DNA of 23,249 nucleotides, taken from contig CAMPET010000301.1 of assembly GCA_946803715.1 (NCBI GenBank), forward strand, positions 56,609 to 79,857, read 5' to 3'. This DNA comes from Beroe ovata (Eukaryota > Ctenophora > Nuda > Beroida > Beroidae). Within the stretch, counting starts at the first letter, position 1, and the number at the start of each line of letters is the position of its first letter. This document shows positions 10,401 through 19,190 of this stretch, piece by piece. The notes below the pieces were generated by a model, which saw only the letters and a program-made list of their open reading frames with translations, searched no databases and was not told where the DNA came from. The translations under genes and the position numbers were made by a program.

Positions 10401-10623
10401 CGTACTGACGTCAGATAACGAGAGTATAGCCTCTTCAAATAGATCCGCTTCCAGACAGCGGCACACCACAGGTAGTCGTCAACAGTCAGTCAGTCAGTCA
10501 GTCAGTCAGTCAGTCAGTCAAGATGTTGTCAGTTTCATTGTTGTCAATTAAATACTTGTTCACAATCACCAATTTCCTTATTCAGCTAAAGTTGGCGCTA
10601 TTCAAGTGATATCCTCCAAATAA
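2168..10623 (+). CDS. AHI1: Jouberin (AHI1), complete 25-exon gene
   Basis: Jouberin is a ciliary transition-zone scaffold (Joubert syndrome protein in humans) combining a coiled/charged N-terminus, WD40 repeats and an SH3 domain. I assembled these exons: 2168-2279, 2387-2553, 2632-2704, 2793-3181, 3267-3438, 3521-3846, 3952-4162, 4250-4420, 4499-4679, 4857-5010, 5180-5338, 5476-5658, 7009-7142, 7635-7786, 7981-8085, 8224-8444, 8634-8783, 8935-9013, 9139-9300, 9415-9641, 9744-9838, 10006-10139, 10228-10294, 10383-10471, 10586-10623. They total 3951 nt, 1316 residues plus stop, with all phases compatible and GT/AG at every junction. Human jouberin is about 1196 residues. Diagnostic matches include HPLVRIHLLD, IHIAWAFLKL, GHHNIIYDLKW and GYFPSNYVE. 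Most introns are 78-200 nt; intron 12 is 1350 nt and holds another gene. The donor of exon 19 (tag/gttttg) is weak but is the one that keeps the frame. The start is the first in-frame ATG after a 3' splice site; extra upstream coding exons are not excluded. Confidence 0.92.
3997..4090 (+). repeat. In-frame minisatellite in AHI1 exon 7
   Basis: Repeated blocks of ccagcgccagtcagtc type encode about four APV(S/N)(P/Q) units. They are followed by a second small array encoding EPRS-I-EPRS-P-EP. The units are in frame with AHI1, so copy-number changes in multiples of three would be tolerated. The Ser-Pro and Pro-rich product could be a ligand for SH3 domains, including AHI1's own, but that is inference. 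Confidence 0.7.
4499..5658 (+). other. AHI1: AHI1 conserved pre-WD region (exons 9-12)
   Basis: Exons 9-12 encode about residues 541-766. They align with the conserved block before the WD40 repeats of human jouberin: HPLVRIHLLDCKTGKYL, QPLLTQSYDLR, WEEQVLVPETF, VVFFEIVDI, GWIHIAWAFLKL and KLRLQLYKF. The order and spacing match what I recall of the family. The succession of beta-strand-like segments suggests a C2-like beta sandwich, which is inference. The long reading frame through 4680-4856 is an intron whose length is divisible by three, so it stays open without being coding. Confidence 0.85.
5943..6383 (-). CDS. Calmodulin-like four-EF-hand protein, intronless
   Basis: A 146-residue calcium sensor with four EF-hands, close to the 149 of calmodulin. 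The loops sit at residues 19-30 (DMNNDGMITHAE), 55-66 (DTSQDGVLTFDE), 92-103 (DKNGDGAVKPAE) and 129-140 (DQNESGEIDFEE). All four keep Asp at position 1, Gly at 6 and Glu at 12, so all could bind calcium. A central linker (residues 67-91) separates two EF pairs. The sequence has diverged well beyond true calmodulin (for example at residues 1-10 and in the linker). It is better called calmodulin-like, with troponin C-like or centrin-like proteins less likely. The gene has no introns and lies wholly inside AHI1 intron 12 on the opposite strand, which suggests an intron-resident retrocopy that stayed intact. A 3' splice-like cctcctag lies three bases before the ATG on its own strand. Confidence 0.9.
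   Translation of the reverse strand: MSLSPEYHARLVKAFAMFDMNNDGMITHAEVSTLMTELGEPMTDTDITDMIASVDTSQDGVLTFDEFVKMMSSRVRQLDPKTEIRKLFIEFDKNGDGAVKPAELKEILMRLDNGQFTEEVIDALIESTDQNESGEIDFEEFFKLLE
6439..6486 (-). repeat. Short tandem array upstream of the calmodulin-like gene
   Basis: Three copies of a 15-17 nt unit with the core tctatgtcaatgg are stacked at 6439-6454, 6455-6469 and 6470-6486. They lie 56-103 nt upstream of the nested gene's start codon, so they are in its 5' UTR or core promoter. Each unit contains CAAT on the plus strand, read as ATTG by the gene. Confidence 0.7.
6669..6728. repeat. 13-bp tandem array with CACGTG E-boxes
   Basis: Four head-to-tail 13-bp units (cacgtgtcttatt, the same again, ctcgcgtcttatt, cgcgtgtcttatt) occupy 6669-6720. 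A further cacacgtgattgg follows. Perfect CACGTG palindromes occur at 6669, 6682 and 6723, with a fourth nearby at 6942. The ATTGG after the array is an inverted CCAAT box. The array lies 286-345 nt upstream of the nested calmodulin-like start, a plausible promoter position. Confidence 0.75.
7237..7323. repeat. Small inverted-repeat-bounded segment in AHI1 intron 13
   Basis: Perfect 10-bp arms (actgtcacac at 7237-7246 and its reverse complement at 7314-7323) bound an 87-bp segment. It could be a tiny non-autonomous element or a chance hairpin. I see no clear target-site duplication. Confidence 0.3.
7326..7400. repeat. GC-rich patch with a 14-bp direct repeat
   Basis: The 14-mer gcggcgcgcgactt occurs at 7333-7346 and again at 7363-7376, within a CpG-dense patch inside an otherwise AT-rich intron (7143-7634). 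Its role is unknown; it could be an unmethylated regulatory patch. Confidence 0.55.
7863..7980 (+). repeat. 21-bp tandem array merging into the exon 15 splice acceptor
   Basis: Copies of ttcctcacattttacagacag lie at 7863-7883, 7894-7914, 7915-7935 and 7942-7962, with short taggta spacers between some. A fifth, diverged copy (ttcctcacattattccag, 7963-7980) is the actual 3' splice site of AHI1 exon 15. Each unit has a pyrimidine stretch followed by an AG, so the array is a series of decoy acceptors. Confidence 0.85.
9744..10139 (+). other. AHI1: AHI1 SH3 domain (exons 21-22)
   Basis: Residues ~1177-1235 form an SH3 domain split between two exons. The ALYDY-type motif appears as ILHDYTAQRSDE, followed by LMEGKQVKLI, then the WW pair in GWWVGENGEGERGYFPSNYVE. 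The key ligand-binding residues (Tyr of the first motif, tandem Trp, Pro of FPSNY) are present, so binding to proline-rich ligands should be preserved. Exon 20 before it (9415-9641) is a Ser/Thr-rich linker, and exons 23-25 form an ~80-residue polar tail. Confidence 0.93.
10483..10520. repeat. (CAGT)n microsatellite in AHI1 intron 24
   Basis: About nine and a half perfect copies of the tetranucleotide cagt/gtca lie 12 nt after the exon 24 donor and 66 nt before the last exon. It is a simple length polymorphism candidate. Confidence 0.9.
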
Positions 10624-13143
10624 GAACACGCTTCATCAACTCCTTATATGGTAAACTTCCTCATATGGTAAGAAGCTGCTATAACCAGACATGGTAGGTG
10701 ATAAAGTGCTTCTCTTTTTGTCTGAAGTAGGTATATCTCAACAGACTAATGGCTATGAACAGGAAGTTTGGACTTCTAGACTACTATAATACCCATAATA
10801 GACCTGTATTTGTGGGTCAGTATGGGTTTTTCTTATCTGAGAACTTTAGAATTTTGCAGTTGATCTGCTTTTGGACTTGTAGAATACTTTGTAATTCAAT
10901 TATCTAACACTGTTGATAGTGTAAATAAGTGAATGCTAAATACTGTTTATGACGGTCAGTATGAGAATATCGTTACCTAAAACCTATACCTATACCAATC
11001 TGACGAACGCGAGATTGACTTCAGATAACTTGAATAATATTATGAATATCCCCGATTGTAAATACAGATTTTTTCTAATTTTATTTACTTTAATATACTC
11101 GTTTAACAACTTGATGCCACATCTCACTCTACTCATGAAAGCACGGATCTTACTTCTGCTCCATGGCTAGAATTATTTTTTGTTGCTGCACGCGAAAGCG
11201 AATTCTTTGCTTTCAAATATACATGAAAGTATACATGTCAAACTTGCACACACATATTAAACTTCAGAATTATATCCTCCAACGCTCTATTATAATAGTG
11301 GTGGTCACGACTTTTATACTTTCAGTTGTGCCTTTCTCCGTTCTCGTACGGTGAAGGCGGAAACTCGACTTTTTTCTGTAAAGTTTCATCGCAAGAGATA
11401 ACCTACTAGATCGCGGAAGTGTGAGCGATTTTGCTTGACTTCCTCGTACAACGATATTATTCTGATATGTGAAGGTTTGATCCCGGATTTCTAATTATTC
11501 TGTGTGCTTGCTCGTGAAGGGCGAGTCATTAAGTACTTACTACTAATTACTACATGCTTAATTATGGTCAAATCCGGATTCCGGATAATCTTGTCAAGTT
11601 TGCGAGAATTATCTGAGTTATGTTTTGCGAACGCATGGTACATCGATTCCAAATCCAACCCTTCAATGTGCTATTTTCTTCGTTATTCTAGCTCTAAACA
11701 AGCCGCGCATACTCGGTTTGACCATTTCACATCAAGTTCAGTACTAAGTCTCGTGCGGTAATCGACTTTAAATTGCTCGTATTTTGTTGAGTTTGAATAG
11801 GTTAGGCTATTAAAAGGTTAGGCTACCGGTATAATACAAGGTTTGCCTTGACCTACATGAGTACAATAGTCTGAAAATTGCACCGCCTTTTCATTACAGT
11901 TCATAAACTAGCACCAAACCGATAACCCAGTTTTGCATACAGACTCGACCCTGTGATCAGGTTTCACGTCATTACGGTTCCGTAGAATCGATGGGCTACT
12001 GCTGCAGCTATGCAACCTTTATTCCAAAATCTGGACATTGAATACCGTCCATCATATCCTTCCTACTTTTCAGATTTCATTCATCATCTCCAAGTTTTCT
12101 CGGAAGACGGATTTTAATAGTCAGTGCTCAGCATGTTGATATAAGTTTGACCTCATTAACTAATTGTATTGTTGACCATCATGGCGCTGAGTAGTTAATT
12201 GGGTATCAAGTATCTCCATGTTGGATCTCACGAGCAGAATATGACAGTGGTTTTACCAGTAGTGCTGTTTTTTGCTAAAACTTCTCCGTCTCGTTGTTCG
12301 AGAGCTGCTCTTTATACATCTTTACTCTGTTTTTATGCATCTTTACTCCTGTGTTAGTTTTAGATTGATCACTCCTACAGAATAACTCCTAGGTAATTGA
12401 TTTCCAATCCTGGTTTGCCCCAGCCCCACCCATTTTGATAATTTATTGCAGTGATCGAGTTGCAACTGCATGCAGGCAGTTCTTTTCTCCAAATTCTGAT
12501 TCAAAACCAGTCCACGCCCTGATATATTGACCAACGATTAGTCCATATAATTTCCTGAAATCACATTTCTATCACCAATTTTAGTAGGTTAATTGTAATT
12601 GTCGGGAATTTGCCAATCTCTATCCAAGTAGGTTTTTATCTTATCATAGTCATGACTTGAATTTAGCTGGATTATGACATTTTGGGCAAAGTTACTCGGT
12701 TGAATCATTTCCTTGTGTTTTATAGTTGCACGCGTAATTCTACTCGGGAAAGACTGGTCTACTGTGTGTGTGACATTGCCAGTTGCCACTGGTCTGATAC
12801 CACCCATGCATTGTACCCATGTGTGACATAGCGAGGCATATACCGAGTATAATAGTGTAAGTGGATTGTAGCAAAAAGCTTTTTATTTTCGTGATTCTCT
12901 GTGGTAGGGCTACTATGGCTTATTCTATGGGGTATTTAAGGTTGTGATTTGTTCTTACTTTCCTTAGCTAACTGACGTTGTATTTCATGAACATGTGTAC
13001 ACATACACTTAGTGTATAAGGATTAGTGTACAGTATGTTTAGTGTATGTGGGAGTAAGAGGAGAGGTATAGCCAAACCTGGACTTTAGGCTCATGCTTTT
13101 AAATGGAGAATACGTGACCATATAGACCAGCAGACCAGCACGC

Positions 13144-13154
13144 CCACACACACA

Positions 13155-13193
<39 letters not shown>

Positions 13194-13260
13194 ACAAACA
13201 CCNNNNNNNNNNNNNNACACGCACACACACACACACACGTCACACACACACACACCCACA
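13144..13260. repeat. (CA)n microsatellite interrupted by an assembly gap
   Basis: CA repeats with ccca interruptions flank 14 N at 13203-13216. The assembler evidently could not cross the repeat. The true length is unknown, and the N count may be a placeholder estimate. Confidence 0.95.
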
Positions 13261-13453
13261 ATCCACTTCTTAGCACACTTGTTATCTTCATTCTTGCTTG
13301 TTTGCATATTATTCAATCCGATCTGTATTTTGCATGCTGCACACAGCTGTTCTCTTCTCGTGTAACTAGCTTACTAGCTATGAAACAGTGGCTCTTCATC
13401 TGATACCCCCCAGAGCATGGGGCTACCGACATTCGACAAATGCACCTTTCGAG

Positions 13454-13480
13454 TTAGGTTTAGGTTTAGGTTTAGGTTAG
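13454..13480. repeat. Short telomere-like (TTAGGT)n array
   Basis: Four perfect ttaggt units followed by a partial tag. It resembles telomeric repeats but differs from animal TTAGGG, and is short enough to be an ordinary hexanucleotide microsatellite. Confidence 0.7.
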
Positions 13481-14115
13481 TGAGTCTGGTCATTGGCCAA
13501 TCTTCCGTTTATGTATCCTCTGCAAAATTTCAGGAATTTTCTTTCGCGCACATACCTAAGTTGGAAATGGAAGTGTTGAAATTCAAGGCACATTTTCGTA
13601 ACTTTCGATAACTTCCTATGTATATTTTATCGGATATATTTGTTTCTTGACAAAATATTCAATGGAATTTCCTATTGATCACTTCATATTTGACGAGGCC
13701 AGGTCAATGCGATTCCTGTGACTGAGAATTGTAAAAATTTTGTTCCTCCAACCCGGAATTGCAACAAATTCAGACGAAAAGTAATTCTCATTGTCGCAAT
13801 TTGCTCGGTACAAGCTCATAAATTTGACATTTCATCACCCAATTCACATAATTGTTGGGTGTACAGCTCTAAAGTCGTGTAGTTGCTCTTTGATGTACTT
13901 TTATAGATTTGAACGTTTCAAAATTTGAAACTGTGATTTTGGCTACAGTTTACCGTATATGATCATGACGATCTTTGTATCGTTAATGAGGAATTACATT
14001 GAGTCTTGCTCGAATAGGTTTATCCAGTCCGTATTGAGATTTAAGACTGCTTTCTGCAATCTTCTTCCCAAATCCAAAATCGTGATATTGTCAGATCACA
14101 ACAAAACCCCACATG

Positions 14116-14157
14116 ATGGCATAATGCCAACACATAATGGCATAATGCCAACACATA
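14116..14157. repeat. 21-bp tandem duplication containing a palindrome
   Basis: The unit atggcataatgccaacacata occurs twice, back to back (14116-14136 and 14137-14157). Each unit contains the near-palindrome tggcataatgcca, so the pair can form two small hairpins. It lies upstream of the proline-rich exon. Confidence 0.8.
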
Positions 14158-14271
14158 ACACCACAATCCCCTGCAGTTCGCATGTTACAACTTGGATCCA
14201 GTGCCTGCTGCAGTGACCTCTGCCCATACCGTGCAGTGCCCCGTGCAGCCCCCTCATTCCTCACTCCACAG

Positions 14272-14733
14272 TGACCGACACCACGCTCCTGCCTCCTCAT
14301 TCTGACACCATTACACCGTCTGACCCACCATGTGCCCACCTACCCTACACATCAGATCCAACCCCTCCTCACATAGATACTACCCCTCCTAGCCCCCCAC
14401 TCGAGACCCCCTTCTCATCCCCTCTCCCCTCACCCCCTCTCCCCACCACCCCCACTTCTATCCGAGTATCCCTCACATCCCCTCCACCTGGCGATGCTCC
14501 AGTGTTGCAATCCCCTCTTTCTCCCACATCAATCGAGCGTCATCCACCCCCTTCTGGTGTGATAGAGGAACCCCCTCAACCAATCCAGAGAGGGGGAAAA
14601 CCCCCCTATCCATTCGCACCCCATCCCATCCCTGATGGAACAACTGCGAACATCACGTCTTCTCGTGTTGCTAATGAGCTCAAGAGAAGTGACGTGGCTA
14701 CTCAGACAAAGAGAAAACGACGTAGAAAGAAAC
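14272..14733 (+). CDS. Proline-rich exon with polybasic end, unrecognised
   Basis: An open frame of about 154 codons, rich in Pro, Ser and Thr (PPSPPLETPFSSP and similar), ends in a polybasic stretch TKRKRRRKK and a consensus donor (aac/gtgagt) in phase 1. The phase matches the acceptor at 17725, so it may be an upstream exon of the gene ending at 19190. That would make a junction of polybasic residues followed directly by two cysteines. The beginning is uncertain: acceptors ending at 14271 (ctccacag) or 14248 (gtgcag) would both work, and no in-frame ATG is present. Against it, the 2991-nt intron would be long for this region and the composition is low-complexity. The polybasic run could be a nuclear localisation or membrane-surface signal. 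Confidence 0.45.
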
Positions 14734-16178
14734 GTGAGTGTTGTCTTTTCTCACTCTCCATCTTAAGTGCCGTGTTGGTTGTCAGGTGATGTCAGGTTTT
14801 CATCATGTTCGCACAGCTGCACCTGTTAACACCTGTTGTCAGTTATTCACCACATGGAACCACGTAATTTCTATGTACGTGAAGAATTTCCATGATCTAT
14901 CAAAGAGATGGTATGTGAGTGCTCTGGTGTCTATTGTTCAATCTCGAATGTGTAGGTACACTGCACAGCGCACAACCGCCACTTTAATTATAACAGTGCT
15001 ATTACATCATTCTATCATCTATCAATAGACGTTAGCCATTTCGTAACATTGCCAGTTACATATCGCTGTTTTGTGGTTGTTACCTATCCTGTACCAAATC
15101 CTGTCCTCTCTTACGGTTTTTATCATCGATAATAGTTTTAATTGTCTGTTAATTACCCAATTAGGATCGTGATAATCATCATCACTCCCCTATTATACTC
15201 CATAGTCCCTACTGCTAAGTGCAGTACTACTGCAACCTCATCACTTGCTATCAGAGCAAGATATACCCACACACCTGTATATAGTGGGCGTGGTCATCAC
15301 TGTATACAGTACAGTAGTGATGGAGAGGCTACACTCATGTTATATCTACTGCTCTGTGATGTGCTAATTTCATGTTTACTTATAGCTTCAGTAGATTCGG
15401 TAATTTCTCGTTGGGTAACAATTAATGTTAACTGCAATGACAAACACCCAAGTACAGACGAACATACTAACATACTGACATGATACAGACACTGTTGCTT
15501 CCGTCTTAGTCATTGAGTGTGGTGTAGTGGCACAGTCAGGAGTGGTGTAGCGGTGCTGTCAGAGTGGTGTAGCGGTGCAGTAAGGAGGTACAAATTTCAC
15601 ACCTGTGCCACAAACCTACTGGTGGCACGGGGTTACACACTGATCCCCTCTGAGAGTTGCCGATATCATTTTCCTAACACCTGCCTCATACTCTATAGTG
15701 TTAATGACGTCATATCAATCGTCTCCGCTCTCTACAATCTATTTATACCTACCAATTTCCCCTCGGCCCTCTTTCAATTTTCACCCTAGCCACCCGATCG
15801 TGCCTTCATCCAATTTGCAAAAACCTGCCCAATAACCTCTAAAATCTACCACAAAGCGTTGATGATGACTTCATTTTATTCCCCCCTCTCTTGATTGCCC
15901 CGGTCAATCCCATACTTTTCTGAGTTTCTTCCCTATCCAGTACTTGGTCATGATCTCATTAAATTGTAATAATTAAAGCTTGAGATAATTGAATTCCCCC
16001 CTCTCTCTGTAGCCTCATCAAGTTGGTATTATGTTACACTTGGGAAGATTTTAATCACATTACCCCCCATTTTGTGTTTCTGTTTTGTACATATCATTCT
16101 CTCTGATCCGTGTAACTCTTCCTCACATGATTGTACAATGTACAATGTATAGTGAAGACAAGCTGCATACTGTGAAGT

Positions 16179-16200
16179 ATACACAGTATACACTGTGTAT
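16179..16200. repeat. Perfect 9-bp stem hairpin
   Basis: The arms atacacagt and actgtgtat are perfect reverse complements around a 4-base loop. The surrounding 16130-16205 stretch is full of gtaca/gtata alternations, so this may come from simple-sequence drift. Confidence 0.5.
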
Positions 16201-16719
16201 ATTGTATTCACGCACTGATCTCATTAGTGTATAATCTTATACGGGCTGTAGTAGCCAACTCACGGGCTCAAAGCTTTCTCTTAAGTGTACATACCCGTAT
16301 ATATACCGCAACACTCCTTTCTTTCTATCACTCTCTTTCTCTCTCTCTCGTTTGTTGTTTGACAGCAACAATATTGTTTGACAGAAACAATATTGTTAGA
16401 CAGCAACAGCTTGTTCAAGTCACAGCTCTCTCTCTATTCCTGTCACCGTGTTTTCTCTCCTGCTGCGGCATGACGTGACTCTATGTGTGACAAGGGTGAG
16501 TATCCATGGATTCTTGTCGTGACACAACATTGTGATTATTTGTCTCCAAATCGATGTTTTTCAATCATTTTTTAAGCCTGATCCAAACTGTTTAGGTAGT
16601 ACTCGATTTTCAAAACGGGTCATTTCAGCATTCATAATCTACGAATGAACTACTTATAGACAAGCAAGGCACGTCACTAGTCACCATCTGGTATAATTTT
16701 GTACGCTTAGAACAGCCAC

Positions 16720-16747
16720 TGTGTGTGTGTGTGTGTGTGTGTGTGTA
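16720..16747. repeat. (TG)n microsatellite
   Basis: An uninterrupted run of about fourteen tg units. It is on the opposite phase to the CA runs at the window edges and near the gap. Confidence 0.95.
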
Positions 16748-17213
16748 CAGCCTACAGGTGATGGTAGTACATTACCATCATAATGTTGCTCGCGATCATA
16801 ATTCAGAATATAATTATCAGAGGTTGTGAGTTGTCACAATTTTAGAGTTACCATTTGTATGTACACGTCACACAGCTAGTTTGTCACAGAGTTCTGTTGT
16901 TTAACACGCGTTGTTCTTTTCCGTTGTGTAATGTGTTTCTAACGTTAACAAGTAGGGGGTTGTAATGATACAAGACGTGGACAGCACTCTTTGCTCGACA
17001 AAATGAGGTGATGACCTCATACCGACAACTCACTAATGACGCGTTGACACAAATCTTGTCTTTGTGCGTGACACCACAACTGACACTACCAAAGTGTTGA
17101 CACCACTTCCTGCGCCGTATATTGACACTACTATGGGAGTCACATACTGCGATACAGTTCCATGAGGTAGAAGTTAGTATCGTTTTCATACATTCTATGC
17201 TATAGCACTAAGC

Positions 17214-17299
17214 TATAAAATGGAAATTGGACACGTGCAAATTTTCTGATGTTTGCACTCTGTCACGTGCTCTTTTGTCACGTGGTAAACTGCCACGTG
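17214..17299 (+). promoter_or_regulatory. TATA-like box and cluster of four CACGTG E-boxes
   Basis: TATAAAA at 17214-17220 is followed by four perfect CACGTG palindromes at 17232, 17264, 17279 and 17294, all within 68 bp. CACGTG is the canonical site of bHLH-ZIP factors (USF, Myc/Max, MITF/TFE types). The cluster lies 445-507 nt upstream of the in-frame ATG at 17739, so it could be the promoter of the downstream gene or of a shorter isoform. The promoter role is inferred from position and site density only. Confidence 0.4.
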
Positions 17300-17724
17300 A
17301 TAATTTAGGGTGTGTGCGAAGCGTATCATGGATCACTCAGATGTCTAGTCGCCCAGCTGTTGCCACCATCATACTGGTGACATATCATACTGTGAAATGA
17401 GTACAATCGGTGTAATTGTATAGAGGTTTAGAACAATGATACCACACATACTGCATACCATCGCCACACCCACGTATCGGTTTGTTTATCATTATGCATT
17501 TTCTTTTGTTCATTTTCTTGTGTCCCAGTTTTTGTTTATACTTGACCTCTTCTCTTTGCTCATCACCCCAATCCACAAAATTAACACACGCATATGCCAT
17601 GTCTAGGTAAGTAACCCATGGAGAGAATCGTGACAAATGGGAATTATAATTAGGGGGGTTCAAGTTCTCAGTAATTACTGTAATTTCGCATCTCTAACGT
17701 GTGTTCCCCTCTTTTCCCCCAAAG

Positions 17725-19190
17725 GATGCTGTAGATGGATGCTGGCCGCTAGCTTCAGGTCCTGTTTCGGGCCTTGTTTCAAGAGACTAGGCCACCCTCA
17801 CGGTTACGATAGTATCGATGACTCAGTCGAGGACGTCCATCGGGCAGCAAATGGTGAGTCAAGGTGGAGAGTGATTGAGGAGAAGTTTGTTTGGGGTGAG
17901 AGTGATTGAGGGGGTTGGGGAGAAGTGTGGGGTCTCAATGAAAAATCACTGGCAAGTGGCAATCTTCATGGATTTCCACAGGGAAAGGGAAGATTCTTAG
18001 GATAAGTTAGGTCTCATCGTATCAATATCATGTCTACAACTCTGTCAGTGTCACTGTCACTAAATCAGGGTTATCGTATGAGAATGGGTATCGTAACATC
18101 GGAGGAGCATCAGAGAAGTCAAAGCTTGACTACAGATCAAAGTCCACTAGCGAAATATTCAGAAGGTATGAATATGAGCATGAAGGATTGACGGACAAAA
18201 TAATGACGTGTCTTTCCGGATTTTGAATAAGAATAAGATTTTGGATGACAATTTGATCCATGAAGCGTATCATTTCAACCAAATTATCCCGACCCTATTA
18301 CTTCAGTAACGACTATTTCCTGTCTAACGGTATGAAGCCGGATAAGCGGTCATTCAGCGCCAGTTTCGGCTACCTAGACGAAACTGGAATGTGGGAGTGT
18401 TACAGTGATGAGGAGCTAGCCCAGAGCGCCAGAAACTCATCCAACGATCTCAGGTTAGGATGAATATCTGATGACAGCAGCTGAGGAGACATGCTACATC
18501 TTCAGTTTGAGTTTCGTGTGTACTTGTAGTGCTGTGACAGAGCACTTGGACTTACTCTAAAATAAGTTTCAATACGGTTACCTTTACAGTTACACTTACA
18601 AATTTGGCATGATTTGATCCCTGAAGATCAATTTAAGAGCTAATAATCATACGATCCCAGGTCCGATGTCAGTGAAGCATTCTGGAGCTGCAGGGGGAGT
18701 GTGAGCAGGAGTAGCATCCCCACATCTGAACAAGACTTCTACAGTGACGACTCAGAGGAGCCGAGACAGTTGTCATGTGATGATGATATGGTGAGGACAA
18801 AACCAGGATCATATTCATCATGTTCACATTCACTTCCCGATATTGATAATTGATACTATCAATTATCAATTTGATAGGAGTACGTGAAACCCAGTCAATT
18901 TGATCAAATTTGATCAATTGCGGATAATCTTTAATTATCATCATTAAAGATCCGATACTATGCTATGTTTAACTATCACAGACTGTCATAAGATCACTGA
19001 CAATTATTATTTTCAGCCGGAAGATGACAGAATATCGGAATCTGCTCCTGCCGGTCCAGTTTGCGAGGGTTGTGGCGAAATCGGGAAACACCACGAAATT
19101 AACGACCTGGACAGATGCAACTGGAGGGAAATGTCTTTGAACAGCAGCCTGCCGATCCCAAAAAGTGGCAAATGGATTCAGATGGAATGA
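17725..19190 (+). CDS. Unrecognised protein with C-terminal Cys/His motif
   Basis: Exons 17725-17853, 18069-18165, 18307-18453, 18661-18790 and 19017-19190 are joined by GT/AG introns with matching phases. From the in-frame ATG at 17739 they encode 220 residues plus stop. I do not recognise the family. Residues 1-15 (MLAASFRSCFGPCFK) carry cysteines next to basic residues, as in palmitoylated or membrane-apposed N-termini. The middle is acidic and Ser-rich with repeated YSDEE/YSDDSEE-type sites, resembling casein kinase 2 sites. The last exon has CEGCGEIGKHHEINDLDRC, that is C-x2-C, an HH pair and a further C, a possible single zinc site at residues ~179-197. There is no transmembrane segment. 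An upstream proline-rich exon (14272-14733) is phase-compatible and may extend it to about 380 residues. The exon structure is solid; the start and function are open. Confidence 0.75.
18842..18870. repeat. Perfect 14-bp stem palindrome in the last intron
   Basis: The arms attgataattgata and tatcaattatcaat flank a single central base. A second, imperfect palindrome built from tttgatcaaa-type units follows at ~18897-18921. Both lie in the intron 18791-19016, between its donor and acceptor. Confidence 0.85.

Larger units (their letters stand above)
10624..14216. other. Gene-poor interval between AHI1 and the next exons
   Basis: About 3.6 kb without a supportable gene. The ORFs present are short, AT-rich in codon use and lack recognisable motifs. 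The AHI1 3' UTR must lie at the left end, but I see no canonical AATAAA close to the stop. The interval holds the interrupted CA microsatellite with the N gap, a TTAGGT array and a 21-bp duplication, listed separately. Upstream exons of the following gene may be hidden here. Confidence 0.5.
14734..17724. other. Long non-coding stretch (intron or intergenic)
   Basis: About 3 kb with no exon I can support. If the proline-rich exon belongs to the downstream gene this is its first visible intron; otherwise it is intergenic and contains that gene's promoter. It holds a hairpin at 16179-16200, a (TG)n run at 16720-16747, a TATA-like TATAAAA at 17214-17220 and a CACGTG cluster at 17232-17299. The ORFs inside are short and without motifs. 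Confidence 0.5.

Noticed and set aside
11163-11354. 63-codon ORF with cysteines and a hydrophobic segment
   Set aside because: Resembles a small membrane protein, but no splice sites, neighbours or codon signal support it, and AT-rich DNA yields such hydrophobic stretches easily.
14182-14271. ATG after ctgcag as the start of the proline-rich exon
   Set aside because: It reads in a different frame from the 14272-14733 frame and stops at 14270-14273.
15142-15789. ORFs of 113 and 90 codons
   Set aside because: No motif, no good flanking splice sites and inside a probable intron.
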